A stretch of DNA of 64,000 nucleotides, taken from assembly GCF_000019845.1 (NCBI RefSeq), contig NC_010581.1, positions 2,175,501-2,239,500 of the forward strand, read 5' to 3'. A program made the translations under genes and the position numbers. Numbering within the stretch: position 1 is the stretch's first letter; each line of letters starts with the position of its first letter. The notes beneath the pieces are model-generated. The model did not search any database, was not told where the DNA came from, and saw nothing but the letters and a program-made list of their open reading frames with translations. Shown here piece after piece: positions 28,178 through 36,213 of this stretch. This DNA is from Beijerinckia indica subsp. indica ATCC 9039 (lineage in GTDB: Bacteria > Pseudomonadota > Alphaproteobacteria > Rhizobiales > Beijerinckiaceae).

Positions 28178-28801
28178 ATGAAATCTTCTTTTCTTTTTGC
28201 CCTTTCCTTCAAATCGGCCTTTTTGGCTTATGGCCTCGCGCTTTCACCTGCGGCGGCGCAAATGATCACGACGCCCTCTGAAGTCAAGGGCGGCACCTAT
28301 GTCGTCGAACCGGGGCATACACAGGTCGGCTTTTCCGTTCTGCATCTCGGCTTCACCAATTATTCCGGTGTCTTTTCCGATGTCAGCGGTACGCTGGAGC
28401 TCGATCCGAAAAAGCCCTCCGCCTCGAAATTGAATGTCACCATTCCGATCGCATCCGTGCAGACGACCAGCGCCAAGCTGACGGATGAATTGAAGAGCGC
28501 GCAATGGTTCGATGCGGCGCAATTCGCCAATGCCACTTTCACTTCCACCAAAGTGGAATTGACCGGCAAGAATACAGCGACTGTCACAGGCACACTCACC
28601 TTGCATGGTGTCACCAAGCCCACCGTCCTGGCAGTGCATTTCATCGCCGCCGGTATCAATCCGCTCGACAAGAAATATACAGTCGGTTTCGAGGCCACTG
28701 GCACGATCAAGCGCAGCGATTACGATGTCAAAACCTATCTGCCGCTGATCGGCGATCAGGTGCAGTTGAAAATCGCCGGCGCCTTCGAACATCAGGACTG
28801 A
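28178..28801 (+). CDS. YceI-family periplasmic protein, copy 1
   Basis: A 207-residue lipocalin-like YceI protein, a family that binds polyisoprenoid or quinone-like lipids. A signal peptide of about 27 residues ends SPAAA. The mature protein begins with the usual VEPGHTQVGFSVLHLGF strand, then LTLHGVTKPTVLAV, and ends with KTYLPLIGDQVQLKI. Its stop is seven bases before the cytochrome b561 gene and a second YceI gene follows that, so the three are one operon. Confidence 0.92.
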   Translation: MKSSFLFALSFKSAFLAYGLALSPAAAQMITTPSEVKGGTYVVEPGHTQVGFSVLHLGFTNYSGVFSDVSGTLELDPKKPSASKLNVTIPIASVQTTSAKLTDELKSAQWFDAAQFANATFTSTKVELTGKNTATVTGTLTLHGVTKPTVLAVHFIAAGINPLDKKYTVGFEATGTIKRSDYDVKTYLPLIGDQVQLKIAGAFEHQD

Positions 28802-28808
28802 ACCCGTC

Positions 28809-29381
28809 ATGTCCGGCCTGTCCGTCCCGGATCAGAGTCGTTATACGGCGGTCGCGATCATCCTTCACTGGATGATCGCGCTCGGCATCTTGATCTTGAT
28901 CGTGATGGGCCTCGTCATGGATCATGTCGCGCTGCCGCCTTTACGTCTGTTCCAGCTCTATCAGCTTCACAAATCGATCGGCATCACGGTTCTTCTGGCT
29001 ATCGTGTTGCGTCTCCTTTGGCGGTTGACGCACAAGCCGCCAGCGCTGCCGAAGAGCATGCCACCCTTCGAGCGGGGCGCCGCTGAATGGGTTCATGGGT
29101 TGCTCTATGGCCTGCAATTGATCCTGCCGATCAGTGGTTGGGCGCTTGTTTCGGCCTCCATCCTCGGCATTCCGACCGTGCTCTACGGCGTCCTGCCATG
29201 GCCCCATCTGCCAATCCTTTCAACGCTCGGGGACAAAGCGCCAGCGGAAGCCACTCTCAAACTGCTGCATCATTGGAGTGCCTGGGCGCTTCTCGCCATC
29301 ATCGTCCTGCATGCAGGTGCGGCGCTGCGGCATCATTTCATCCTTCATGATCGGATCTTGCAGCGGATGCTGCCGCGCTGA
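28809..29381 (+). CDS. Cytochrome b561 family protein
   Basis: A 190-residue four-helix inner-membrane dihaem cytochrome b561 of the YceJ/CybB type, which moves electrons between the quinone pool and periplasmic acceptors. Haem-ligand His residues are seen in AIILHWMIALGI and YQLHKSIG near helices 1 and 2, and in LKLLHHWSAWALL and IVLHAGAALRHHF near helices 3 and 4. It lies between two yceI-type genes with short spacers (7 and 26 bases). This matches the known yceJ-yceI association, here with the partner duplicated. Confidence 0.92.
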   Translation: MSGLSVPDQSRYTAVAIILHWMIALGILILIVMGLVMDHVALPPLRLFQLYQLHKSIGITVLLAIVLRLLWRLTHKPPALPKSMPPFERGAAEWVHGLLYGLQLILPISGWALVSASILGIPTVLYGVLPWPHLPILSTLGDKAPAEATLKLLHHWSAWALLAIIVLHAGAALRHHFILHDRILQRMLPR

Positions 29382-29407
29382 CGCAAGGTCAGGCAATAGG
29401 TTTCACC

Positions 29408-29983
29408 ATGTTCGCTGTTACCCCTTCTCTCCGCCGCGCCCTTTTGGGGATCGTGCTCCTTGCTCCCGTCACGCATGCCGATGCGGCGGATTGGACCATA
29501 GACAAGGCCCATAGCACACTCGGCTTTTCCGGCACCCAGACCGGAACAAAGTTTCAAGGCCATTTTACCCGTTACGATGGCAGCATCCATTTCGATCCCG
29601 ACCATCCCGAAACGGGGCATGCCCTGATCACCATAGATATGGCGAGCGCCACGACCGGCGATCGGCAGCGCGACGAGGCTCTTCCTGGCGGCGATTGGTT
29701 CAATACCAAGACCTTTCCCAAGGCGACCTTCGAGATCAAAAGTTTTCGGCCTATAAACGGCAATAATTTTGAAGCGCTGGGTACGTTGACTCTGCGTGGC
29801 ATCAGCCATGAAGCGACCCTGCCCTTCGCGCTAGACATTACGGGCGATGCCGCTCACGCCAAGGGCCATCTTGAACTCGTCCGCACCGCTTTCGGTGTCG
29901 GTCAGGGCACCTGGGCCTCGGGCCAATGGGTCGCGCTGGAAGTCGGCGTCGATGTCGATCTCATCGCGCGGCAATCTCCTTAA
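29408..29983 (+). CDS. YceI-family periplasmic protein, copy 2
   Basis: A 191-residue YceI protein with its own signal peptide (about 25 residues, ending ADA). Conserved segments are WTIDKAHSTLGFSGTQTG, FHFDPDHPETG-like HFDPDHPETG, LTLRGISHEATLPF and VGQGTWAS near the C-terminus. It is clearly diverged from copy 1 upstream: the pattern WASGQWVALEVGVDVDLIA is the form seen in proteins paired with cytochrome b561, while copy 1 has YDVKTYLPLIGDQV. Two different ligand or redox specificities are therefore likely. It is last in the operon and convergent with a LysR gene. Confidence 0.92.
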   Translation: MFAVTPSLRRALLGIVLLAPVTHADAADWTIDKAHSTLGFSGTQTGTKFQGHFTRYDGSIHFDPDHPETGHALITIDMASATTGDRQRDEALPGGDWFNTKTFPKATFEIKSFRPINGNNFEALGTLTLRGISHEATLPFALDITGDAAHAKGHLELVRTAFGVGQGTWASGQWVALEVGVDVDLIARQSP

Positions 29984-29990
29984 AAACCCC

Positions 29991-30933
29991 TCAGGGCAAG
30001 GATTCGACCTTGCCATCCGAGGGCAGTGGCTTCGCCCAGGGCGCGGTCGCGAAACATTTGGCGAGATAATCCAACAAAACCGTCACCCGCGCCGGGCGCA
30101 AGAGACCCGGTGGGGTCACGAGATGAATGGCGACGGGCGCCACATGCCATTCCGGCAGAACCTGCTCCAGACGACCGTCCGCCAATTCCCGCCAGACCAT
30201 GAATTCCGGCAAAAGGGCCATGCCGAGCCCCGCCAGCAGGACTGGCAAAAAGGCTTCTCCATTATTGGCAGAAAGACGCGCGGGTGGCGTCACCATATAG
30301 TCGCCCTCAGTCGGGTGGCGTAATCGCCACAGGCCGGATGTGTTTGTATAGGCAAAAGTCTGATGGCGTTCGAGATCACGCGGATGTTTCGGACGGCCAT
30401 GCTGATCGAGATAGGCGGGCGACGCGATAACCCAGCGGATTAATCGTGCAAAGGCGGCGCGCCCGCAAGGAAGAATCCGACAGCGACGCGATGCGCAAAG
30501 CCACATCATAACCGCCACCGATCAGATCGATCAGCGCATCGCTGAAATCGACATTGATCTCCACTTCTGGATAGAGGGCGAGAAAAGCCGGCAGGACCGG
30601 CGCCAGATGGGTGATGCCGAACGTCATTGGCGCCGCAAGCCGCACGAGCCCTCGCGGACGCACCGTCTGCTCCCGTGCCTCGGCCTCCGCCGCTTCACCC
30701 TCCGCCAGGATTCGATTGGCATGATCAAGCGCCCCTCGACCTGTCTCGGTCAATGAAAGCTGCCGCGAACTGCGGTGCAGAAGCGGCGCGCCGATACGGT
30801 CCTCGAGGCGCGTGATCGCCTTCGAGACCGTGGGTTTGGAAAGCTGAAGTTCTTCCGCCGCGCGGGCAAAGGAACCGGTTTCCACCACTTTGGCGAAAAC
30901 GGCCCAGGCTTCGAGATCCGGCAAACGCGTCAT
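29991..30933 (-). pseudogene. LysR-family regulator gene split by a frameshift
   Basis: The first part (30376-30933) encodes a typical LysR helix-turn-helix ([20 protein letters not shown]) and the start of the effector domain up to RARRLCTI. The rest of the effector domain, from [16 protein letters not shown] to the end, is in another frame ending at 29991. Normal homologues read through RARRL into [10 protein letters not shown], so one base has been gained or lost at about 30430-30460. The two parts together are full length (about 310 residues). It faces the pirin gene divergently and probably once regulated it. A sequencing error cannot be excluded. Confidence 0.85.
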
Positions 30934-31063
30934 GTCAAATTCGGCATCGATAGGTTTCCACCATTTCTATTTTAGAAACGCCACCTCTGCTCTATCTCTT
31001 GGTTCAGGAAAAACCAAGAGCATGTTTCACGAAAAGACGATCGAAACGTGCGGGAGATCCAAA

Positions 31064-31765
31064 ATGATTGACATCAGATCCTTTGCAAGCCTCGGCGGCG
31101 CTGATCACGGTTGGCTCAAAGCCAAACATCATTTTTCCTTCGCTGATTATTATGATCCGGCACGCGTCCATTGGGGAGAATTGCGTGTGTGGAACGATGA
31201 CACGATCGCGCCCAATACAGGCTTTCCTCCGCATCCGCATCGCGACATGGAAATCATTACCTATGTCCGCAAGGGCGCCATCACGCATGAAGATAGTCTC
31301 GGCAATAAGGGCCGGACGGAGGCGGGCGACGTGCAGGTCATGTCGGCCGGCACCGGAATCCTGCACAGCGAATATAATCGCGAGACGGAGCCGACCCAGA
31401 TTTTCCAGCTCTGGATCATGCCAAGTGAACGCGGTTTCGCCCCGCGCTGGGGCTCGCGGCCCTTTCCCAAGGGGGATCGTGCGGGACGTTTGGTGACGCT
31501 GGCTTCCGGCTACGAGAATGACGCCGAGGCTCTTCCGATCCACGCGGATGCCCGTGTGCTCGGGGCGACCCTGAAAGCCGGCCAGGAGATCGATTATCCG
31601 CTTGGGTCTGAACGTTTCGCCTATCTGGTGCCCGCTGTGGGCGCGGTGGAAATCGAGGGCACGCGCGTTAGTGCTCGGGACGGCGCTGCCATCAGCAAAA
31701 TCGAGACCTTGCGCGTCAAGGCCTTGGAGGATGCTGAAATCGTCCTGGTTGACGCGGCGGCCTAA
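31064..31765 (+). CDS. Pirin family protein (bicupin)
   Basis: A 233-residue bicupin of the YhhW/quercetinase-like pirin family. The metal site is in the first cupin: HPHRDMEIITYV, then HEDS, then HSEYNRE, supplying the His and Glu ligands. Some family members oxidise quercetin, others have no known substrate. The ATG at 31064 follows GGGAGA and begins the conserved MIDIR; an upstream in-frame start at 30890 is not needed. It is divergent from the frameshifted LysR gene. Confidence 0.92.
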   Translation: MIDIRSFASLGGADHGWLKAKHHFSFADYYDPARVHWGELRVWNDDTIAPNTGFPPHPHRDMEIITYVRKGAITHEDSLGNKGRTEAGDVQVMSAGTGILHSEYNRETEPTQIFQLWIMPSERGFAPRWGSRPFPKGDRAGRLVTLASGYENDAEALPIHADARVLGATLKAGQEIDYPLGSERFAYLVPAVGAVEIEGTRVSARDGAAISKIETLRVKALEDAEIVLVDAAA

Positions 31766-31805
31766 CCTCGCCTCCGTGTCCGAAATGTAAAATGAGTCAA
31801 GTATA

Positions 31806-31832
31806 AGGGGCGGTTGTCAGAGGACCGCCTCT
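31806..31832 (+). terminator. Hairpin after pirin gene
   Basis: AGGGGCGGT (31806-31814) pairs with ACCGCCTCT (31824-31832) with one G-U type mismatch and a nine-base loop, 40 bases after the pirin stop. There is no good T-run, so termination strength is doubtful. Confidence 0.35.
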
Positions 31833-31877
31833 CACTTTGAACCCATTCCGCGAAAGTCATGCCCGAGAGTGACACCC

Positions 31878-32615
31878 ATGAATCGCGATGAAATCCTGAC
31901 CGCTGCCTCGATGCCCGCCTTTGGCCCCAGCTATCCCAAAGGTCCCTATCGGTTCATCAACCGTGAATATATGATCATCAGCTATGAAAGCGATCCGGAT
32001 GCCATTAGAGCTGCTGTCCCGGAACCGCTCGTACCGGCCAGTAATGTAATCACTTACGAATGGATGCGCATGCCAGACAGCTCCGGCTTCGGCGATTATA
32101 CCGAGACCGGCACTGTAATCCCCTGCCTGCTGGATGGACAGCCTGTCAGCTTCACCGTTCAAATGTATCTCGACGATGAAGCGCCGATCGCCGCCGGACG
32201 GGAGATTTGGGGTTTTCCGAAGAAACATGCCCAACCCAAGCTCGAACTCGTAACGGACACATTGACGGGGACCCTCTATTACGCCAACGAACGTGTCGCT
32301 TTAGGCACGATGGTCTATAAGCAACAGACCCTTGACGAAGCAACAGCCTTGCGCGCCCTTGGCAAAGATCAAGTCTGTCTCAAGCTGATCCCCGATGTCG
32401 ATGGCAAGCCCAAGATCGCGCAGCTCGTGAAATTCGCGATGACCGACATTGCCTTCAAGGGCGCTTGGCAAGGTCCGGCACGTCTGCATCTCATTCCCCA
32501 TGTCAATGCGCCCGTTGCCGATCTTCCCGTCTTGCGCACCCGTGGCGGCATCCATCTCCTTGCCGATATGACTCTGCCTTATGGCAAGGTTGTCCATGAT
32601 TATCTGGAGATATGA
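31878..32615 (+). CDS. adc: Acetoacetate decarboxylase
   Basis: Decarboxylates acetoacetate to acetone and CO2 through a Schiff base on Lys. The 245-residue protein has GREIWGFPKKHAQP, containing the adjacent catalytic lysines, plus the PSYPKGPYRFINREY start and RGGIHLLADMTLPYGKV end typical of the family. I chose ATG 31878; a GTG at 31869 is also possible. In a PHB-producing alphaproteobacterium it could drain acetoacetate from PHB turnover, though no 3-hydroxybutyrate dehydrogenase lies beside it. Confidence 0.92.
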   Translation: MNRDEILTAASMPAFGPSYPKGPYRFINREYMIISYESDPDAIRAAVPEPLVPASNVITYEWMRMPDSSGFGDYTETGTVIPCLLDGQPVSFTVQMYLDDEAPIAAGREIWGFPKKHAQPKLELVTDTLTGTLYYANERVALGTMVYKQQTLDEATALRALGKDQVCLKLIPDVDGKPKIAQLVKFAMTDIAFKGAWQGPARLHLIPHVNAPVADLPVLRTRGGIHLLADMTLPYGKVVHDYLEI

Positions 32616-32629
32616 TCAATCGATCAAGC

Positions 32630-32661
32630 AATTCCCTCAAGAACCGTTTCTTGAGGGAATT
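32630..32661. terminator. Strong bidirectional terminator
   Basis: A perfect 14-base stem (32630-32643 with 32648-32661) with a CCGT loop lies between the convergent acetoacetate decarboxylase and sulfide:quinone reductase genes. It is followed by TCCTTGTT on the plus strand. It is well placed to end both transcripts. Confidence 0.75.
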
Positions 32662-32677
32662 TCCTTGTTATAAAACA

Positions 32678-33955
32678 TCATGCGAGAAATTGTTTCTCGT
32701 GATGGCCAATGTCGAGCTCGTAACCATTCAGCATTTGGTGCCAATAGAGAAGCGGCATGATTGTGGTCTTGAGAAACCAGGCAAAACGGCTCGGCACACG
32801 CGGATCGAAGGGAAAGCTCGGCGCGACCTTGCCGCCATAGAGAAATTCCGCCAGGACGATCTTGCCATAGGCAACAGTGAGCGGACAGGCCCCATAGCCA
32901 TCATAGGTTTTCGGCAATGACTTGCCCTCGAGCAACGCCAAAAGATTAGCGGTGACGACAGGCACTTGCATACGCACGGCGGCAGCCGTTTTGGCATTGG
33001 TCGTGCCAAGCGCATCCCCTATCCCAAAAATATTGGCAAAACGCGTATGCCGCAGGGTGCCGGGATCGACATCGATCCAGCCAGCCGCATTGACAAGTGC
33101 GCTATCGCGCACGGCGTCAATGGGAGCTTGCGGCGGCACGACATGCAGCATGTCGAAGGCGATGGTTTTTTCCGTGCTCTTTCCGTCCTTGTCCACCACG
33201 GCGAAGGTCGCCTTCTTGCTGGCGCCATCGACCGCGATAAGATTGTGTTTGAAATTCAGCTTAATACCATATTCGTCTACCTTTTTTTGCAGCGGCGGCA
33301 CGAAGAATGGCACGCCGAACAAGACATCGCCCGCAAGACAGAATTCCAGATTGGCACCTGCAAGACGATTATGCCGGCGCAGATAATCCGCCGTCAGATA
33401 GAGGGCCTTTTGCGGAGCGCCCGCGCATTTGATCGGCATCGGCGGCTGCGTGAACACAGCCGTGCCACCGGAGAACGTCTTCACGCATTCATGGGTATAG
33501 GGCGCGGTCTCAAAGCTGTAATTGCTGCACACGCCATTGCGGCCGAGCGTTTGCGTCAGGCCCTCGATCTTGGCCCAATCCAGTTTGAGACCGGGACAAG
33601 CCACAAGATAATCGTAAACCACGACGCGCCCGTCGGCGAGCCGCACCCGGTTCGTCTCCGGTAGAAAAGCCGAAGCGGCTGTCTTGAGCCAGCGCACACC
33701 CTTGGGAATGAGCCCCGCCTCCTGCCGTTCTGTTGCAGCGGAGGACATGACCCCGGCGCCGACAAGGGTCCAACCAGGCTGATAAAAATGGCGCTCTGAG
33801 GGCTCGACAAGAGCAATATCGAGTTCCGGCCGCCGGCGTTTCAGCGAAGCCGCCACGCTGATTCCACCAGCCCCGCCCCCAATGATGAGAATTTGGCAAC
33901 GAAGAGCGGGCTCGGATGTTTCAAGCCCAGCGGGGCTTTGCGATGCGTTGTCCAT
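32678..33955 (-). CDS. sqr: Type II sulfide:quinone oxidoreductase
   Basis: Oxidises sulfide to persulfide and reduces quinone at the inner membrane, using FAD. The 425-residue protein starts the FAD-binding fold with IIGGGAGGISVA. The Cys pair expected for the human SQOR type is present: Cys177 in PIKCAGAPQKALYL and Cys357 in ACPLTVAYGK. The C-terminal FPFDPR...MPLLYWHQML matches the membrane-associating end of that type. I chose ATG 33955, which has CAGGAG upstream. It is transcribed divergently from the peroxiredoxin/persulfide dioxygenase/regulator/permease operon across an AT-rich control region. Confidence 0.9.
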   Translation of the reverse strand: MDNASQSPAGLETSEPALRCQILIIGGGAGGISVAASLKRRRPELDIALVEPSERHFYQPGWTLVGAGVMSSAATERQEAGLIPKGVRWLKTAASAFLPETNRVRLADGRVVVYDYLVACPGLKLDWAKIEGLTQTLGRNGVCSNYSFETAPYTHECVKTFSGGTAVFTQPPMPIKCAGAPQKALYLTADYLRRHNRLAGANLEFCLAGDVLFGVPFFVPPLQKKVDEYGIKLNFKHNLIAVDGASKKATFAVVDKDGKSTEKTIAFDMLHVVPPQAPIDAVRDSALVNAAGWIDVDPGTLRHTRFANIFGIGDALGTTNAKTAAAVRMQVPVVTANLLALLEGKSLPKTYDGYGACPLTVAYGKIVLAEFLYGGKVAPSFPFDPRVPSRFAWFLKTTIMPLLYWHQMLNGYELDIGHHEKQFLA

Positions 33956-34012
33956 AATCACTCCTGACCGGTCTGGCTTTTCCATCTGACTTTTCCATGC
34001 CGATGACGCATG

Positions 34013-34063
34013 AAATAATACTTGCTAATTTTCATATAATAGAATATTTAATTGTTAATTGAA
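34013..34063. promoter_or_regulatory. AT-rich divergent control region, candidate ArsR/BigR operator
   Basis: The 180 bases between sqr and the peroxiredoxin gene contain one strongly AT-rich block with imperfect symmetric and direct repeats, including ATAATAGAATATTTAA and two copies of TTAATTG at 34049-34062. BigR-type repressors bind AT-rich inverted repeats, and the operon encodes such a repressor, so this is the likely shared operator/promoter for both directions. The exact half-sites cannot be fixed by eye. Confidence 0.45.
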
Positions 34064-34138
34064 AGCGGCAAGATCCTTTAGGCCTGCCCTTAAAAATGAG
34101 TAGGCACAGGCGTCGCCCATCGAGAGAAAGAGTTTTCC

Positions 34139-34837
34139 TTGAGCGAGACGATCCGAGAGAAATCATTAGAGAAACCCCAAGACCGCCGCACCGCGCAGCC
34201 GCTGCTTCTCGGCAGCCAGGCCCCGCTCTTCGTCGCGCGCACCACAATGGGCGAACGGGCCCTGGCTCATTATCGTGGCCGCTGGCTCGTCCTGTTCTCG
34301 CATCCCGCCGATTTCACGCCTGTCTGCACGAGCGAATTCATCGCATTTGCCAAAGCTTATCAACGCTTCCAAGCCTTGGACTGTGATCTTCTTGGACTTT
34401 CCGTCGACAGCCTGTTCTCCCATATCGCCTGGGTCCGTTCGATCAAGCAGCGCTTCGGCGTTGAAATCCCATTCCCCGTGATCGAGGACCCATCCATGGC
34501 GATCGCCAGCGCCTATGGAATGATCCATGCCGATGCTGCCGACAGTTCCACGGTCAGGGCCTCGTTCATCATCGATCCCGATGGGGTGATCCGTCTCATC
34601 CTTTGGTACCCCATGAGCATTGGCCGCTCTGTCGAGGAGATCCTGCGCGTCGTCGAGGCCTTGCAGGTTTCAGATAGCGCCGCTGTTTCCACGCCCGAGG
34701 GATGGCACCCGGGTGATCCGGTCATCGAGACCCCACCGCTCGATGTCGAAGCGATTGGCGCTGACAATGCCGCGCTCGATCATGAACGGGACCAAGAACT
34801 CGGTACCGATTGGTATTATCGTCTTCGCAAGCTGTGA
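34139..34837 (+). CDS. Peroxiredoxin, Prx6 (1-Cys-like) type
   Basis: Reduces peroxides and possibly persulfide-type oxidants. The 232-residue protein has the peroxidatic motif PADFTPVCTSEF (Cys63) with the matching distal Arg in RASFIIDPDGVIR. The long C-terminal domain (WHPGDPV...WYYRLRKL) is typical of Prx6. No ATG fits the conserved start, so TTG at 34139 after a GAGAGAAAGAG purine run is the likely initiation codon. It is the first gene of the sulfide-response operon, where a rhodanese is more usual; a role in reactive sulfur handling is inferred from this position. Confidence 0.88.
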   Translation: MSETIREKSLEKPQDRRTAQPLLLGSQAPLFVARTTMGERALAHYRGRWLVLFSHPADFTPVCTSEFIAFAKAYQRFQALDCDLLGLSVDSLFSHIAWVRSIKQRFGVEIPFPVIEDPSMAIASAYGMIHADAADSSTVRASFIIDPDGVIRLILWYPMSIGRSVEEILRVVEALQVSDSAAVSTPEGWHPGDPVIETPPLDVEAIGADNAALDHERDQELGTDWYYRLRKL

Positions 34838-34846
34838 GAGGCCATC

Positions 34847-35761
34847 ATGCACACTCCCCTCGCCTTACACGACACACTTCCTGCTTCAGCCGATAAACCA
34901 CTCGTCGAAGCCTTTTATGATTCTGCGACCGGCAGCATTCAATATGTCGTTGTCTGTCCCGTCACGCGCGCCTGCGCCATTATCGATCCGGTCTTGGACT
35001 TCGACGAAAAATCCGGTTCGATCGCCACCAGAAACGCTGATGCGATCCTCGATTACATCCGCAAACAGGGGCTACAGGTCGCCTGGATTCTCGATACACA
35101 TCCGCATGCTGATCATTTCTCGGCCTCCTTCTATCTCAAGACACAGACCGGCGCCCCCATGGGTATTGGCGATCATGTCACGGCTGTTCAGTCTTTGTGG
35201 AGAGACATTTACAATTGGCCGGACTTTCCCGCTGACGGTTCGCAATGGGACAGATTGTTCAAGTCGGGCGACTCGTTTCAGATCGGCAATCTCGAGGTAA
35301 ATGTCATTTTATCGCCAGGTCATACACCGGCCTCGATCACTTATCTGATCGGCAATGCCGTCTTTGTGCATGATACCCTGTTCATGCCGGATTCCGGCAC
35401 GGCCCGCGCCGATTTTCCCGGCGGCAACGCCGCCTTGCTCTGGCAATCGATCCAAACGCTTCTCACACTGCCAGACGAGACCCGTGTCTTTACAGGACAT
35501 GATTATCCACCGGTGGGACGCCAGGCGAGCTGGGAAAGCACGATTGGCGAGCAGAAACGCCACAATATTCACGTGACAGGGAAAACTGAAAGCGATTTCA
35601 TTGCCCTGCGCCATAAACGTGACAGCGGCCTGCCCCTGCCACACCTGCTCCTGCCTGCGCTTCAGGTGAATATCAATGCGGGTCAATTGCCGCCACCTGA
35701 AGACAATCAAAGGCATTATTTGAAAATTCCGATCGGAGCCTTCCCCGGCGCGGTTTGGTAA
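34847..35761 (+). CDS. blh: Persulfide dioxygenase-like MBL-fold hydrolase (Blh type)
   Basis: A 304-residue metallo-beta-lactamase fold protein of the ETHE1/Blh group, which oxidises glutathione persulfide to sulfite. The motif THPHADH (His85, His87, Asp89, His90) and later PGHTPASIT and TGHDYPP give the mononuclear iron ligands. It is larger than human ETHE1 because of a C-terminal extension ending in LKIPIGAF, as in rhizobial Blh. It lies between the peroxiredoxin and the ArsR-type regulator with gaps of 9 and 15 bases, the layout of the Xylella/Agrobacterium bigR operon. Confidence 0.9.
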   Translation: MHTPLALHDTLPASADKPLVEAFYDSATGSIQYVVVCPVTRACAIIDPVLDFDEKSGSIATRNADAILDYIRKQGLQVAWILDTHPHADHFSASFYLKTQTGAPMGIGDHVTAVQSLWRDIYNWPDFPADGSQWDRLFKSGDSFQIGNLEVNVILSPGHTPASITYLIGNAVFVHDTLFMPDSGTARADFPGGNAALLWQSIQTLLTLPDETRVFTGHDYPPVGRQASWESTIGEQKRHNIHVTGKTESDFIALRHKRDSGLPLPHLLLPALQVNINAGQLPPPEDNQRHYLKIPIGAFPGAVW

Positions 35762-35776
35762 ATCGGGAGGAATGTT

Positions 35777-36166
35777 ATGGACCTTTCCTCTTTGTCACGA
35801 TCTCAGGCCGAGGTGGCGAGCGAGCTTTTCAAAAGTCTCTCCAACCCCAATCGCCTGCAGATCGTCGCAGCACTGGCGCTCGGCGAGCATCCCGTCGGCG
35901 ATCTCGAAACCATGCTCGGCATCAAACAGCCGACCTTGTCGCAGCAATTGGCTGAACTCCGGGACGCAGGCTTCGTCGAGTCCCGGCGCGAAGCAAAACA
36001 GGTTTTCTACCGCCTCGGCGACAAGCGCCTTCTCGCCTTGCTGCATGCCCTGCCGGGCATTTTGCAGGGCGAGATCCCGCTCAAACATGAGGCTTTCATG
36101 AAGGAACAAAGGCTTACTGGCACCGCCGCCGCCATGTTCGCGCGGGTCGAGCCACCCCCTTCGTAA
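35777..36166 (+). CDS. BigR/SqrR-like ArsR-family repressor without cysteines
   Basis: A 129-residue winged-helix protein with the recognition region GIKQPTLSQQLAELRDAGFVESRREAKQVFYRL, nearly the BigR consensus, and GGGAGG before its ATG. BigR and SqrR sense persulfides by joining two cysteines. Here the position equivalent to the first is Ala31 (IVAALALGE) and the second is about Gln97 (ALPGILQGE); the whole protein contains no Cys. It is therefore either a constitutive repressor, a sensor of something else, or regulated by a partner. The operon context (persulfide dioxygenase before, sulfite exporter after) is the standard one. Confidence 0.92.
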   Translation: MDLSSLSRSQAEVASELFKSLSNPNRLQIVAALALGEHPVGDLETMLGIKQPTLSQQLAELRDAGFVESRREAKQVFYRLGDKRLLALLHALPGILQGEIPLKHEAFMKEQRLTGTAAAMFARVEPPPS

Positions 36167-36213
36167 AAAAACTCGATCCCCTTCACCAACTTTCCTTTGA
36201 GCCCTGAGAGAGC

